This document shows, piece by piece, positions 44,677 to 54,596 of a DNA stretch of 64,000 bases; positions within the stretch are counted from its first letter, which is position 1, and every line of letters begins with the position of its first letter. Under the pieces are notes generated by a model, which did not search any database, was not told the origin of the DNA, and worked only from the letters and a program-made list of their open reading frames with translations. The DNA is from Cutaneotrichosporon cavernicola. Lineage: Eukaryota > Basidiomycota > Tremellomycetes > Trichosporonales > Trichosporonaceae. The stretch spans positions 2,170,001 to 2,234,000 of the forward strand of contig NC_083394.1 in assembly GCF_030864355.1 (NCBI RefSeq). Direction: 5' to 3'. Both the position numbers and the translations under genes were made by a program.

Positions 44677-46345
44677 GACGTACGGCCAGAGCACGAGTGG
44701 TACCTGCTGGAAGGGACCTACGGTCTCTGGGTCAGATGGAGCTTGAGCGATGTCGATGCAGGATGACAAGCGGCCTAACGCACTGGGCGTTACGATCGGG
44801 GGTCCACGGGCCGGGTAACACTCATGAGCTTGAGTATCTCACGCTGCAGCTGCCTCTCGTGACATTGGGTGCCCCGCACACTAACTTGTGCTGCACGCCC
44901 ATACGCGTTGGCTGCGTAACCGAAACAGCTGTTGTGACTGATGGCTGACTCGAGAAGATGTACAAAGGTGAGGTGAGTGACATTTTGTGTGCGTAGATGC
45001 TTCTATGGGCTCTCGGCTGTCGGTTGCCGGGGGATTGGAAGCGTAAGCGAGTCAACATGAAGGTATAGGAGGTCTCAGTGATGCAGTCGTGGATGGCACA
45101 CCAAGTACGGTACCTCGGCCGGGTAAAACCGAGTGAGTGCAGTACCACTGACAATGGGTTGGTGGTGACTGGCTAACTGGGTGACTACATGTGACTGAAC
45201 GCGATGAGGCCCTTTTGTCCATCGCTCATATGCTCAACGCCACCGCCACATTGCGCGACGAGAAGGATTGCAGTGGGGAGGGGGGCGTCGGTGCGGGGTA
45301 GGGAGTGGTGGCGAGAGGAGGGAGGAGTCGACGAGTAGATGTGTCCACATCCTGGAGGCTGTAGGCCTGTAGGACTGTAAAATGGACAAGGTTGAATCCC
45401 CACAGTTTGCACAGTGACACGCACAGACCACTTTGTTCAGGGGATGAACTCTACGATCCTCTAATCTTCCAAATCCTCGTGCAGACTGCGTGCTGACTGC
45501 CCAGTAGATGAGCCAAAAGAGTGGGGGGTCATTGCACTACGGGGGCCTGAAGATGGACCAAAAGGGGAGTTGAGGACGGTTGTACCCAGTCTGCAGCTGC
45601 TCTACTGCCACTTTTCCCTTTCCCAACTTGTAGCCCCCTCTCCCTCTCCCCTTCTCCCTTGACCATCATATCCTCTCGCACCAGCCATGCCCCTTATACT
45701 CCCCCATGTCTCTCATGAGCGTCATTCTAGTTCACATCCAACAATTCACTTACTCTTCTATCGAATTAACCCATTGTGACTCGAAATTACTCAACTTGAC
45801 TCAACACTCTTACATCCCATCCAACCTTGAACATTTCGTCTAGCTCTTGCTACCAATTCTACTGGTTTCTAGTCGATCGATCAAGAGTATCCTTGCTCTC
45901 CGCACGAGCACAAGGTGAGCAGTCGCCACCAAGGACAAGGAAGCCAACCAACATCCTGTTTTAGATCTTTCCTCAGCTGAAACCCACTCACGGTCCTTGC
46001 TCTTCTTCCACAGGACCCCTCTCTCCTTCTCCTCTTGCTCCTCCTTCTCTTCCTCCTCCTCTCCTCCTTCCCCCCTTCCCTCCCCCTCTCCTCATTCCTC
46101 TGCACGGCCATCCGACTCACCACTAGCTCACGGGCTAGTCTTGCTCTCCTCTCGCCCCCACAATTCAGTCACCAAACCACCACTCTCCTCTGACATCACT
46201 CACAAAACCCCCGTACCGCCACCTGTTGCCACTTGCCTCTGCCTCCCTCGGCTCAACTCTGCTTCCCTTTCCCCGCCTCAAGGTTCCCAAGCTGTGGCAC
46301 TCCCCTTACGGCTACCCCGGCCATGGCCATGCCGGCGGTCCACCC
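44677..46345. other. Intergenic region and long 5' leader, 1.67 kb
   Basis: The longest gap in the window. The right part is strongly pyrimidine-rich (45600-45665 and 46010-46100), as in leaders of highly expressed fungal genes, and includes a probable leader intron. No coding frame with protein character was found between 44677 and 45900. Confidence 0.45.
45915..46013 (+). other. Probable 5' UTR intron
   Basis: A gtgagc donor at 45915 and a pyrimidine-tract/CAG acceptor ending 46013 bracket 99 nt in the leader of the next gene. There is no ATG frame across it. It is inferred only from splice signals. Confidence 0.4.
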
Positions 46346-46456
46346 ATGCCACCCATAATTAACCAGAACCAGGTGAGTGGGATCCAGACCACTCTTCATC
46401 ATCTCTTCATCACTGATACCACTCGACAACTGCTACGCATTCAACCACCTCTTCTC

Positions 46457-46497
<41 letters not shown>

Positions 46498-47507
46498 ACA
46501 CACCTCCCATCGCCAACATGTGGACGTACCAGTGGTTCCCAAGGTGCGCCATGCCCATGGGCCCAATGCTCGGTGGCAACAACCACCAAGTTTCCCAGTA
46601 TATGAGCATGATCACTGGCGGAAAGTGAGTCGTTTGGCAACCTCACCACCCTCTCGTCGTTTCCGTCTACTGACAACGCAGCGCAGCTCTTCAGGAGGAA
46701 GGCCTCCGCTCGCTGGTCCAGCTCTACACTGGCGGAGACGACGCCGCCGGACTCGCCGATGTCCAGCAGATCGAGACCCTGGTCACTCTGGCCAAGGACG
46801 AGAGCAAGCGCAAGATCATCCTCGAGATTCTCAAGGGCCGTCTCGCCCTCGACTGGCCTTACAACTACCGTGCCCTCGATATCATGTCCAACCTTCAACC
46901 GGAGCACCTCATCGGGTTGCTCGACGACATCTCCAAGTACGCCAGTCCTCCAGCAGGTGTAATAGGCCGCGAGCACCTCAAGACGGTCACCAACTCTTTC
47001 GTCGACAAGGTCAAGGCGGCCAAGGCCAAGAAGGAGGCAGACGAATTCGAAAAGAAGCAGAAGGAGATGATGGCCATGTGGGGCCCGCTGTGGACTAACC
47101 AACCCGCCGCCCCCGTCTACCCCGCCCATCTCTTCTTCCCTCACACAGCATCACAACCTGTTCCTTATCCATACGTCCCACCTGGTCTCAACTGCCCGCC
47201 GGTTACCTGGCCGAGCAGAGCGCCCGAGGGCTGGACATCGTGGGTCACCCCCGATTCACGCGGGGTGCATGGCGTTAGGTGCTGCATGTCGCCCTGGTGA
47301 ACAGGTGGGCCGGCGCTTGTGCACATCACTCAGCTCCGCAGCGCTGACTGCAGGACCCAAGTCGAACCCCCGCCATCCCATACTCCTTTCTCCCGCGTGA
47401 CATTCCACGCCCTCCAGCCAGATCCTCCCAAGGATAGTAAGGTGAAAGAGCCGGTTCTGCAACCCATCGTCTATGTGCCGCCCAAGGGGAAACCGAAGGA
47501 GAAGTAG
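46346..47507 (+). CDS. Unknown protein, 295 aa, with microsatellite-bearing first intron
   Basis: Four exons (46346-46372, 46533-46624, 46682-47296, 47354-47507). No AG dinucleotide exists between about 46385 and 46531, so the gtgagt donor at 46373 can only join the CAG ending 46532; this forces the first exon to encode MPPIINQNQ. The product has a Met/Gly-rich N-terminus, an alpha-helical middle (QQIETLVTLAKDESKRKI, PEHLIGLLDDISKYA), a Lys/Glu coiled coil and a Pro-rich tail. No family recognised. An out-of-frame ATG 23 nt upstream opens an 11-codon frame that overlaps the start. If the first intron is not used, an alternative start is the ATG at 46518. Confidence 0.5.
46459..46496. repeat. 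(AC)n microsatellite inside an intron
   Basis: About 19 uninterrupted AC units, in the first intron of the unknown gene, between the probable branch site and the 3' splice site. Confidence 0.95.
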
Positions 47508-48048
47508 GGCGGGCACTCTAGACGTGGTTCGCAGATCACCGAGGTTGTGCGCCGTACCGTGCGCCCGTCTTTTTTTCGTTCTAAAGTCTCGTATTCTGCG
47601 TCCGTGTCTGGTATGTTCCGTTGTAAGCTTCTTCTCTTAGGGCCTGGCGATGACGCTGGTTGTAGTAGTTGTGAAGTGTTCAATCATGAATCGCATTTGT
47701 CCCAGTCTGGAGCGTGACTGTCTTTAACCGTAGGGTAATTAGCCGATCTAGCAGGTATGGGTGTGGTGCTTGTCATCAAACGGCATTCCGCAACCGAGTT
47801 CAGCCCGATCTTCATCGTCACCGTCACTACTCCTTCTTGATCCTTGACATCTTGACGACAAGTTCCCACCTCGCAACGGCTGTTATATATGCTCCAACGC
47901 CACCGCAACCGCTATTCGCGTCTTCCCTCATCCACAAACACGCCCGAAAGAACTTGCCTCACACGCCGACGCCTCACCTTCCTCATCTCTGCCCTCCTCG
48001 CAACTCTAGCACTTGCGATCCCCATCTTCCTCTCTCGCGCCACAGTAT
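47508..48048. other. Intergenic, 541 bp
   Basis: Between two same-strand genes. A TATATAT stretch at 47884-47890 lies about 160 bp before the exopolyphosphatase start. The frame of the exopolyphosphatase is open some 36 nt upstream of its first ATG. Confidence 0.4.
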
Positions 48049-49722
48049 ATGCGCATCTGCCTCCCGGTCAATCTGAACCGAGTCTCAGCAAACCTTCATC
48101 GGGCCATTTCGTGCTCTCAAGTCTCAGCGCCAGTCCTCGCAGCGTCCAAGCCGTCTACAACAGTTGCCCGCTTGTCGACCCTCTCTCGCACTCTTACAAC
48201 CTCGGCACCTTTCTCAGCCACCACTACCGCCACATCAGCCACTCTCTCCACCGCTTCAGCCACCGTCCTCTCCCTCGCTCCCTCTATCGCCTCAAGTGCC
48301 GCAACTCCATCTGTGAACATGCCTTCCGGGTCCGTTGTTCCCGGTCGTTTGGCCGACTGGCTCGTCAGCCAGAAAGAGGCTTTCCTCGCTGACCTTAAAG
48401 CTGGACGTGGGAAGGGCTGGATCGTCTCGGTCGGTAACGAGGCTGGTGGTGAGTGCCTCTTGCGGTTCGCTTCCCCTCCGATCCGCACCTTCCGCATGGC
48501 TTCGGTCCCATCGCTAACCTTAGACCTTGACACGATGGCGTCGTCCGTCTCGTACGCCTTCCTCGCGTCGACGCTACAGGCACAGCGCATCGTCCCCGTC
48601 CTCCTCACCCCGAAGAAGTATATGCACCTCCGGCCCGAGAACTTGCTCGCTCTCGACCAGTCCAGCATCCCCGCCGACGTGCTCCTCCACATCGAGGATC
48701 TGGCCGTCAAGGCCTGCGACCTCATCAGCGCCGGCGTCGAGTTTGCGCTCGTCGACCACAACCGCCTCCTCCCTGACTTTGGCACTGGTGACGCCGCTTA
48801 TTCCTGTGTCAAATCGATCCTCGACCACCACGAGGACGAGGGTGTTTCGCTCTCCGCGTCGCCGCGTGTGATCGTTGTCCCAAACGGATCGAGCACGTCT
48901 CTCGTCACCCTTAACTTCAAGGATGCGTGGGCTGCCAGCATGTCCGGCCCCGCCGGGGTCGCAGGCAGTCCCGTTCCCCCCGAGATCGCGACACTCCTTC
49001 TCTCCGCCCTCATGATTGACACGCAGGGCCTCAAGCCGAACGGTAAGGCCATGCCTCGTGACATCGAGGCGGCCGAGTTCCTCTACCCCCTCTCCTCGCT
49101 CCCGACTGTAGGTGCTACGGCTGCAGTGGGAGCCACGGGGGGCAACCTTCCGACCCCTCTCGACACATTCACCAAAGAGCTCATTACGACCAAGTTCGAC
49201 ATCTCGCACTTGGGCGAGCACGACCTCCTCGTCCGCGACTACAAGGAATACCTCTGGGACACGTCATCCAAAACCAGCCCCCACCTCTCCGTCGGGCTGT
49301 GCACCGTGCCCGTCAAGCTCGAGCATGTCCTCAAGCGCGAGAAGGGATGGGCCAACTTCATGACCATTGCAGACGAATACATGGACGAGCAGAAGCTCGA
49401 TGTGCTGGGCATCACCACGTCGTGGAAGAACAGCCGGGGCAAGGGCCGCCGTGAGCTCCTTCTCGCTGTGCGTGGCGGCGGCGCGCTTCCGGACCTCGCT
49501 GCAGCCTCGCGTGTCCTCGACGCGCTGACCGCGGGGCTCGAAGGGGACACCGAGACTTTCGCCCTCGAGGCGTGGAAGTACAAGGACGAATCGCTGGCGC
49601 CGCCTTCTGCGCTTCTTAACTCGCCGGCGCGCGTCGCCCGTGTGTGGCGCCAGGGCAACCACCGCAGTACGCGCAAGCAGATCGCGCCGGCGATGCACCG
49701 CATCGTGTCGGCGCTTACGTAG
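48049..49722 (+). CDS. PPX1: Exopolyphosphatase (DHH family)
   Basis: Releases phosphate from inorganic polyphosphate chains. 532 residues with a single 75-nt in-frame intron (48449-48523). Motifs of the DHH phosphoesterase fold: VGNEAGGDLDTMASSVSYA, VDHNRL and DHHEDEG; a C-terminal DHHA2-type domain follows. The first 90 residues are Arg/Ser/Thr-rich and lack acidic residues, like a mitochondrial presequence; starting from the in-frame Met at 48319 (MPSGSVVPGR) would give a cytosolic protein of 442 residues. In yeast Ppx1 is found in both compartments. Confidence 0.93.
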   Translation: MRICLPVNLNRVSANLHRAISCSQVSAPVLAASKPSTTVARLSTLSRTLTTSAPFSATTTATSATLSTASATVLSLAPSIASSAATPSVNMPSGSVVPGRLADWLVSQKEAFLADLKAGRGKGWIVSVGNEAGGECLLRFASPPIRTFRMASVPSLTLDLDTMASSVSYAFLASTLQAQRIVPVLLTPKKYMHLRPENLLALDQSSIPADVLLHIEDLAVKACDLISAGVEFALVDHNRLLPDFGTGDAAYSCVKSILDHHEDEGVSLSASPRVIVVPNGSSTSLVTLNFKDAWAASMSGPAGVAGSPVPPEIATLLLSALMIDTQGLKPNGKAMPRDIEAAEFLYPLSSLPTVGATAAVGATGGNLPTPLDTFTKELITTKFDISHLGEHDLLVRDYKEYLWDTSSKTSPHLSVGLCTVPVKLEHVLKREKGWANFMTIADEYMDEQKLDVLGITTSWKNSRGKGRRELLLAVRGGGALPDLAAASRVLDALTAGLEGDTETFALEAWKYKDESLAPPSALLNSPARVARVWRQGNHRSTRKQIAPAMHRIVSALT

Positions 49723-49799
49723 AAATTAATATGGACTCTGGAGCTAGATGCTCGTATGCATGACATTGACAGAGTACTTGTCCGTCTCCTCGGCCTCCT

Positions 49800-51386
49800 C
49801 TACTTGGCATCACACTCGGCCTGATGGCCGCCGCGGTACACCCAGTCGGCGCGTTGGCACTCACGCGAGCAGTACTTTGCCCAGCCGCACTTGCAGGTGA
49901 TGACCGGCCGTGTCCGGAAGTCGGTGCACCAGCGACACACCTTTTTGCCGGCCCAGGGACCAGGGCCGACATCGACAACTGCCGAGGAGGGAAGGGGCGG
50001 GGGATGGTCGTGGTCGCATCCGTGGCCGTGGGAATGGTCGTGGTCGTGGTCATGGCCATGGCCATGGGTGTGGTCATGATCATGGTCGTGGGCGCAGTCG
50101 TCACCATGCTCGTGTTCGTGCCCATGGTTGTGGCCGTGGTCGTGAGCGTGACCGTTCTCGTCCTTCTTGACGTCCTCGGTGCCAGCACTCGCCGCGCTCC
50201 CCTCAAGCCCGCGGTTCAATTTGAACCACTCTCCCCTGGTAATCTCATGGAACATCTGTGGTTTCCCATAATGGTTCGCGACCTCTCTCGTAAACCGCAT
50301 GCCAAACTTGTTACACAGGGCAATACTCGCCTCGGCACTCGTAGTAGGATCGGCGCTCACTCTCACGCATCCAACCTCTTCAAATGCGAAACGCAATACC
50401 TCGCCAAACGCTTCTGATGCGAGTCCCTGGCCCCAGAGTTGCGGGTGGAGTTCGTAGAACAACTTTCCCTCCAGCCCACTCTCCGCCGTCTGTTGGAAAG
50501 TGGGCTGGCTATATACTTGGCCACGCGTTGGACGGAGGGGTTGTCCGTGAGGGTGGGTGGAGAGGGAAAGGGCAAAGTTGCCGAGATAACCTTGGGCGTC
50601 CTTTATCCTGTTTGAGACGCGGAGGTTTGAGCCAGCGGAGAGTTTGAGCGAGGGAGCGTCTTTGGCAGTTATGGCGAAGACCCATTCGTCGCGCCACGCG
50701 CCGGAACGGTCGAGCGCGGGTATGGAGGAGGCGACGTAGCGGCGCTGGAACGAGTCCCGGATGTCGCTGGCTGTGGGGGAGCCGTATCTGTCGTCAGCAC
50801 CAGCACGCGTGGCTTGACCAGCAAGATCTAGCGAACGGCCATTCCACTGCTCTCCATGGGACGGCATCGCTCCCTTTCTCGCGGCTGGCGGCTGGTGGCT
50901 GGCGGCTCGCCGCGCTTCGCCACACCACTCACAACTGCGTCCGCTGCACCACAGGCTCCATCTTGATCCGACGGATCGCCGTCGTATCCCCAACCGCAAC
51001 CTGACGAAGTATGAGGCGCGGTGTACGCAGCGTAAAGCCTGCACATGCCGGCGTACGCAGGATATCGAGCTTTGGGCGTTCCTGTTGTCAGCCCTTGTTC
51101 AGTATCAACTTACTCTCTCATTCAGAATCCACGGGGGAAGGGAGTACGTCTTGGCGCCTTTCGCGAGTTGCGTTTCCCAAGCGGCGGTTTCGTCGGGGGT
51201 CTCATTGATGACGGGGACAGTCTCGGGTGGGATGGCCTTGGTCTTCTTCTTCTTGGGCTTCTTCTTCTTCTTCTTGCCCGCCGACTTGGGGGCGTCGTCC
51301 TCGTCGGCCGAGTCCTCAGCGGGGTTTTGGATGGGCGGGAGGTCTCCGGCCGTGGCCTGTTCCGTCGGCGCAGCGGCTGTTGCCAT
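49800..51386 (-). CDS. GNAT acetyltransferase fused to His/Asp-rich metal-binding segment and MYND finger
   Basis: 469 residues from three exons (introns 51113-51082 and 50932-50788). Residues 1-90 contain a Lys-rich patch (KKKKKKPKKKKTK). Residues about 100-300 are a RimJ-type GNAT domain (TLRTPRLILR, GKLFYELHPQLWGQGLASEA, ALCNKFGMRF). Residues 353-402 contain 22 His among 50, mostly as HD/HG repeats. Residues 425-466 are a MYND zinc finger (CRWC, CKCGWAKYC, CQRADW, final H and C). The order GNAT-poly(HD)-MYND is not one I know. The enzyme activity is inferred from the fold; the His-rich part may bind Zn or Ni. The start is divergent from a second GNAT gene, 153 bp away. Confidence 0.85.
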
Positions 51387-51539
51387 CTTCGAGACGGGAG
51401 GTGGGAGTGGATGGATGGCCAGTGAACCCAATGTTGGTCCGACTTTCTAGACCATGATCGAAATTACGTCGCCATCATTGCTGCCCCACTCTGACCTGGT
51501 TTCATCATACAGTACTGTACGTAGAGTAATTGGGCTTGC

Positions 51540-52007
51540 ATGTCCCCCCACCTCATCCTCACTCAACAAATGGACGCGCTCGCGATACGGCCGATTCCGC
51601 CAGAGGCAACCCACGCGCTTCGACACCGTGTCCTCTGGCCCTCCGTCCCCCTCGACGCACAGGGCCAGGCATTCGATGCCCCGCCATCCGTCCACCTCGG
51701 CGCCTTTGCTGACGACATCCTAGTTGGTGTCCTCACCCTCGTTGCCGTTGAGGGCAAGGTTCAGCTGCGCAAGTTTGCCGTCGCGCCTGAGTGGCAGGGG
51801 TACGGCGTCGGTGGCGCTATGCTCGATGCCGCAATCGCCTACTCCCAGAAACAGGTCGTCCTCGACGCACGTCGTGAGCAGGTCCGGTTCTACCAGAAAC
51901 GGGGGTTCACGGTGCTCAGCCCGGAAGTGTTCGTGAAGCGTGGGCCAGGCGACGCTGGCCCTCCCGTCGAATACGTACGCATGGGCAACACAACACCAGA
52001 TGCATAG
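51540..52007 (+). CDS. GNAT-family N-acetyltransferase
   Basis: Single exon, 155 residues. Small ElaA/YjcF-type GNAT: VHLGAFADDILVGVLTL, LRKFAVAPEWQGYGVGGAML with the acetyl-CoA-binding Q-x-x-G-x-G/A signature, and FYQKRGFTVLSPE. Substrate unknown. An internal Met at 51570 is a possible alternative start. It ends 20 bp from the convergent F-box gene. It is head-to-head with the larger GNAT/MYND gene. Confidence 0.88.
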   Translation: MSPHLILTQQMDALAIRPIPPEATHALRHRVLWPSVPLDAQGQAFDAPPSVHLGAFADDILVGVLTLVAVEGKVQLRKFAVAPEWQGYGVGGAMLDAAIAYSQKQVVLDARREQVRFYQKRGFTVLSPEVFVKRGPGDAGPPVEYVRMGNTTPDA

Positions 52008-52027
52008 ATCATAGACAAACTAAATAA

Positions 52028-54233
52028 CTAGAACTCCATGACCTCGACTAGGTCGTCATCGTCGTCGTCGTCGTCGCTGTCTTCAGGGTCGATCGTACGC
52101 TGCCCACGGCTCTTGAGCATCAAGATGCGCTGCCCATCAATAAGCGGGTTAGTGCTGTCCGTCTCCCGCTCGACCATGATGTACGGCAAGTTTTGGCCCG
52201 TCACAATCACCTCCTCCGTTAAGCAAGGTACGGGCTCAAGGCGCGTCGGTGCGAGCACCAGATCGATGCCGTCAACGTCGCCCTCGAGACGCTCGTCCTG
52301 TGCCTCCATGCCTGGCGGGAGGCGCCGGGCGCGATCGAGACGCTCTTTGCGCACGCGGCGCGGGTCAAAGTCGAAGACCTGGAGGGAGAGCTCGATTATC
52401 TGCTGTTCCACGTCCTCGTCATCATCGTCGTTGTCACTCATATCCAAAGTGCCGACAACGCGGACGTACGGCGCGACGTAGCGGTTCTGGTAAACGTAGC
52501 AGACCCATGCTGATGTTAGTGTTACACATCGGGCCGGGCTCACAGGTCGGAACGCGATCCGGACCGAGGAGGCGGCACTCGGGTGCCAGGCGCTTGAAGG
52601 GCACGACGGGAACGGGCCGCGAGAACGTCTGCTTGAGAAGCGGCGACGTCGGCTCGGGAAGAAGCTTGGCGAGTGTGGACTTGAGTACGATGAGCGTGAA
52701 CATCGGGTTATCTGGAAGCTCGGGATTGAACATCGGGAAGAACCCCCGCTGGAGGGTGAAGGTGATGATTGCGACGCCCGACTCGGGATCAGGCAGATAC
52801 GGCGGCGGCGCGTGCAGCGGGTACGGTGAATTAAAGGTGCGCGGCGGAGGGTCGGTACGGATGGTCATGGCCATCGGGGGAACGCCCTGTAGGAACTTGT
52901 TCTTGATGGGCGGCATGTCGATTGTCGAAACATGCTGTGCCGTCCAAGGTCCGTTCTCGGGGTGGTCTTCCAGAGGCGGGAACGCGTACAGGTACAGATG
53001 GTGGGTCCAGAATAGCTGGCGCAAGGCATCAGGAGTGAGCTCGTCAGGTGCGAGCGTGGCATCGGGGAGTCGGGCGACGGTGGCGGGAATGCAGAACGAC
53101 GACGGAGTGAGGAGGACAAACGACTCAAACGAGACCTGCTCGGGCGCTTCGAGGCTGACGTGCAGCCGCCCAGTCATCCAATCCCAACCGTAAAGGACAT
53201 CGTTGGGGCTGTTGGGCCCGCCAAACATTCCCGTGCCCTTCGACATGATGTAGAGCGCATTGTCGCAGATCTGGAAGTCGAGCATGATCTCGTCCAATGT
53301 CAGGCGCTGCGGGAACTCGATAATGTGTCGCTCTGCCTTGGGATGCGGTTGAAAAGTCGAAAGGCTGAACAAGTGGAACTCCATCATCGCCTGGAAATGC
53401 CCTTGCCCGGGCTCACGAATGGGTCTGGAGTCAGTCACAGATACACAGCATGGTACTCACGTGATTGACACGACGACCAACAGGTCCTGTGTGGGGTCGG
53501 TCGCGATCTCGCGGATCTTGAAGTCGAACGTGTGCTGCGTCTTAAAGTCACCCTCCATCGGGCTGTCGCTGTTTGTCTCGAACACCTCGTCGTCGTCGTC
53601 GTCGTCCATCACGTCCCCGGTGTCCTCCCACTCGTCAATCATACGCAGATCGTAGACATGCAAGGAACGGGACTTGGCCGAGGCGGGCCCACCCGGCACC
53701 CTCGTAGTCCGTAGCAACACGCCTTCAAGATACTCGTACAGGCTGCCCGATGGTTCGCGGAAGCGTACATTGGTCGTGCTCTTGGGCGCCACGTTGCGGA
53801 ATCGGGTGAGCGTCTCCCGAAGATGAGCGAGGATCCTGGCTGACGTGAGGGGCATCTGTCGCGGAACGTTGGGGTTGGCGACGATCGAGAAGGGGTTCAA
53901 GTGCAGAGAGTTTGCGAGCAATGTGTGGCGCAGGTTGATGGCCGCTGAGTCGGTTAAGAAGTCGTGGAGCTCCTTGCATAACTGGTGTTAGGTTGGGGCA
54001 GGCGCAGAATGGCTTACCCGGAAGCAGCGCGTCAAATCGCAGAGGTCGAGCCGGAGGAAGATGCCGTGGAGAATCTCATCTGGGAGTTCTGTGAGCCAGC
54101 TTCGCCCACTGGGATCCGGCGTCTCGTAGGGCATCGGTTTGCGGTTCATTGAGGGAGATGGGGATCGAGAAGGAGTGGAGTTGGAGATTGGGGGGGAGAG
54201 TTGGTCGGATGGATACATGCCGGGGATCTCCAT
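52028..54233 (-). CDS. F-box protein with large beta-rich C-terminal region
   Basis: 699 residues from four exons (introns 54017-53982, 53460-53425, 52543-52510). The F-box is at residues about 45-85 (LTELPDEILHGIFLRLDLCD, then FRLCKELHDF after the intron). It should link a substrate to the SCF ubiquitin ligase through Skp1. Beyond that, repeated hydrophobic segments (HFQAMMEFHLFSLSTFQPHP, DFQICDNALYIMSK, DVLYGWDWMTGRL) suggest a propeller-like fold, as in many fungal F-box proteins. Two Asp-rich runs are present, one near the middle and one before the C-terminus. The target is unknown. Confidence 0.85.
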
Positions 54234-54596
54234 GATGAGAAGCGAGAGTCAGATATACAGATATTGGACTTGTGAGTAAGAGGCGTGAGCGCCAGAGCGG
54301 CTTGAGCGGGACTGATGGTGATGGCAATGGTGATATCAGGCAACGGTCCAGTGGCGGCGAGTCGTTTACGTAGTGCGACACAATCAGAGCGGAAACAGAT
54401 TCCTCCACTGCACACTTTAATCACGCAGCATTACGTAACATTGTTGACAAGCTCGAGGTCCCAGAGGTCCAGTCAACTATCAACTCCCCTTTCGTGTCTA
54501 TCACACCACCACCATCTTGCACAGCGGCCAACTGTGTTCAGGCCCCGCCTACTAGACCAACATAGCCCCATCTTGACGCACGCTTAGGGCGGCACG
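54234..54596. other. Divergent intergenic region, F-box / MUS81
   Basis: 363 bp with two promoters. No motif identified with confidence. Confidence 0.4.

Noticed and set aside
49824..50417. Long Val/Met-rich plus-strand frame opposite the His/Asp repeats
   Set aside because: It is the reverse complement of the HD repeat (gtggtcatg units), not an independent protein.
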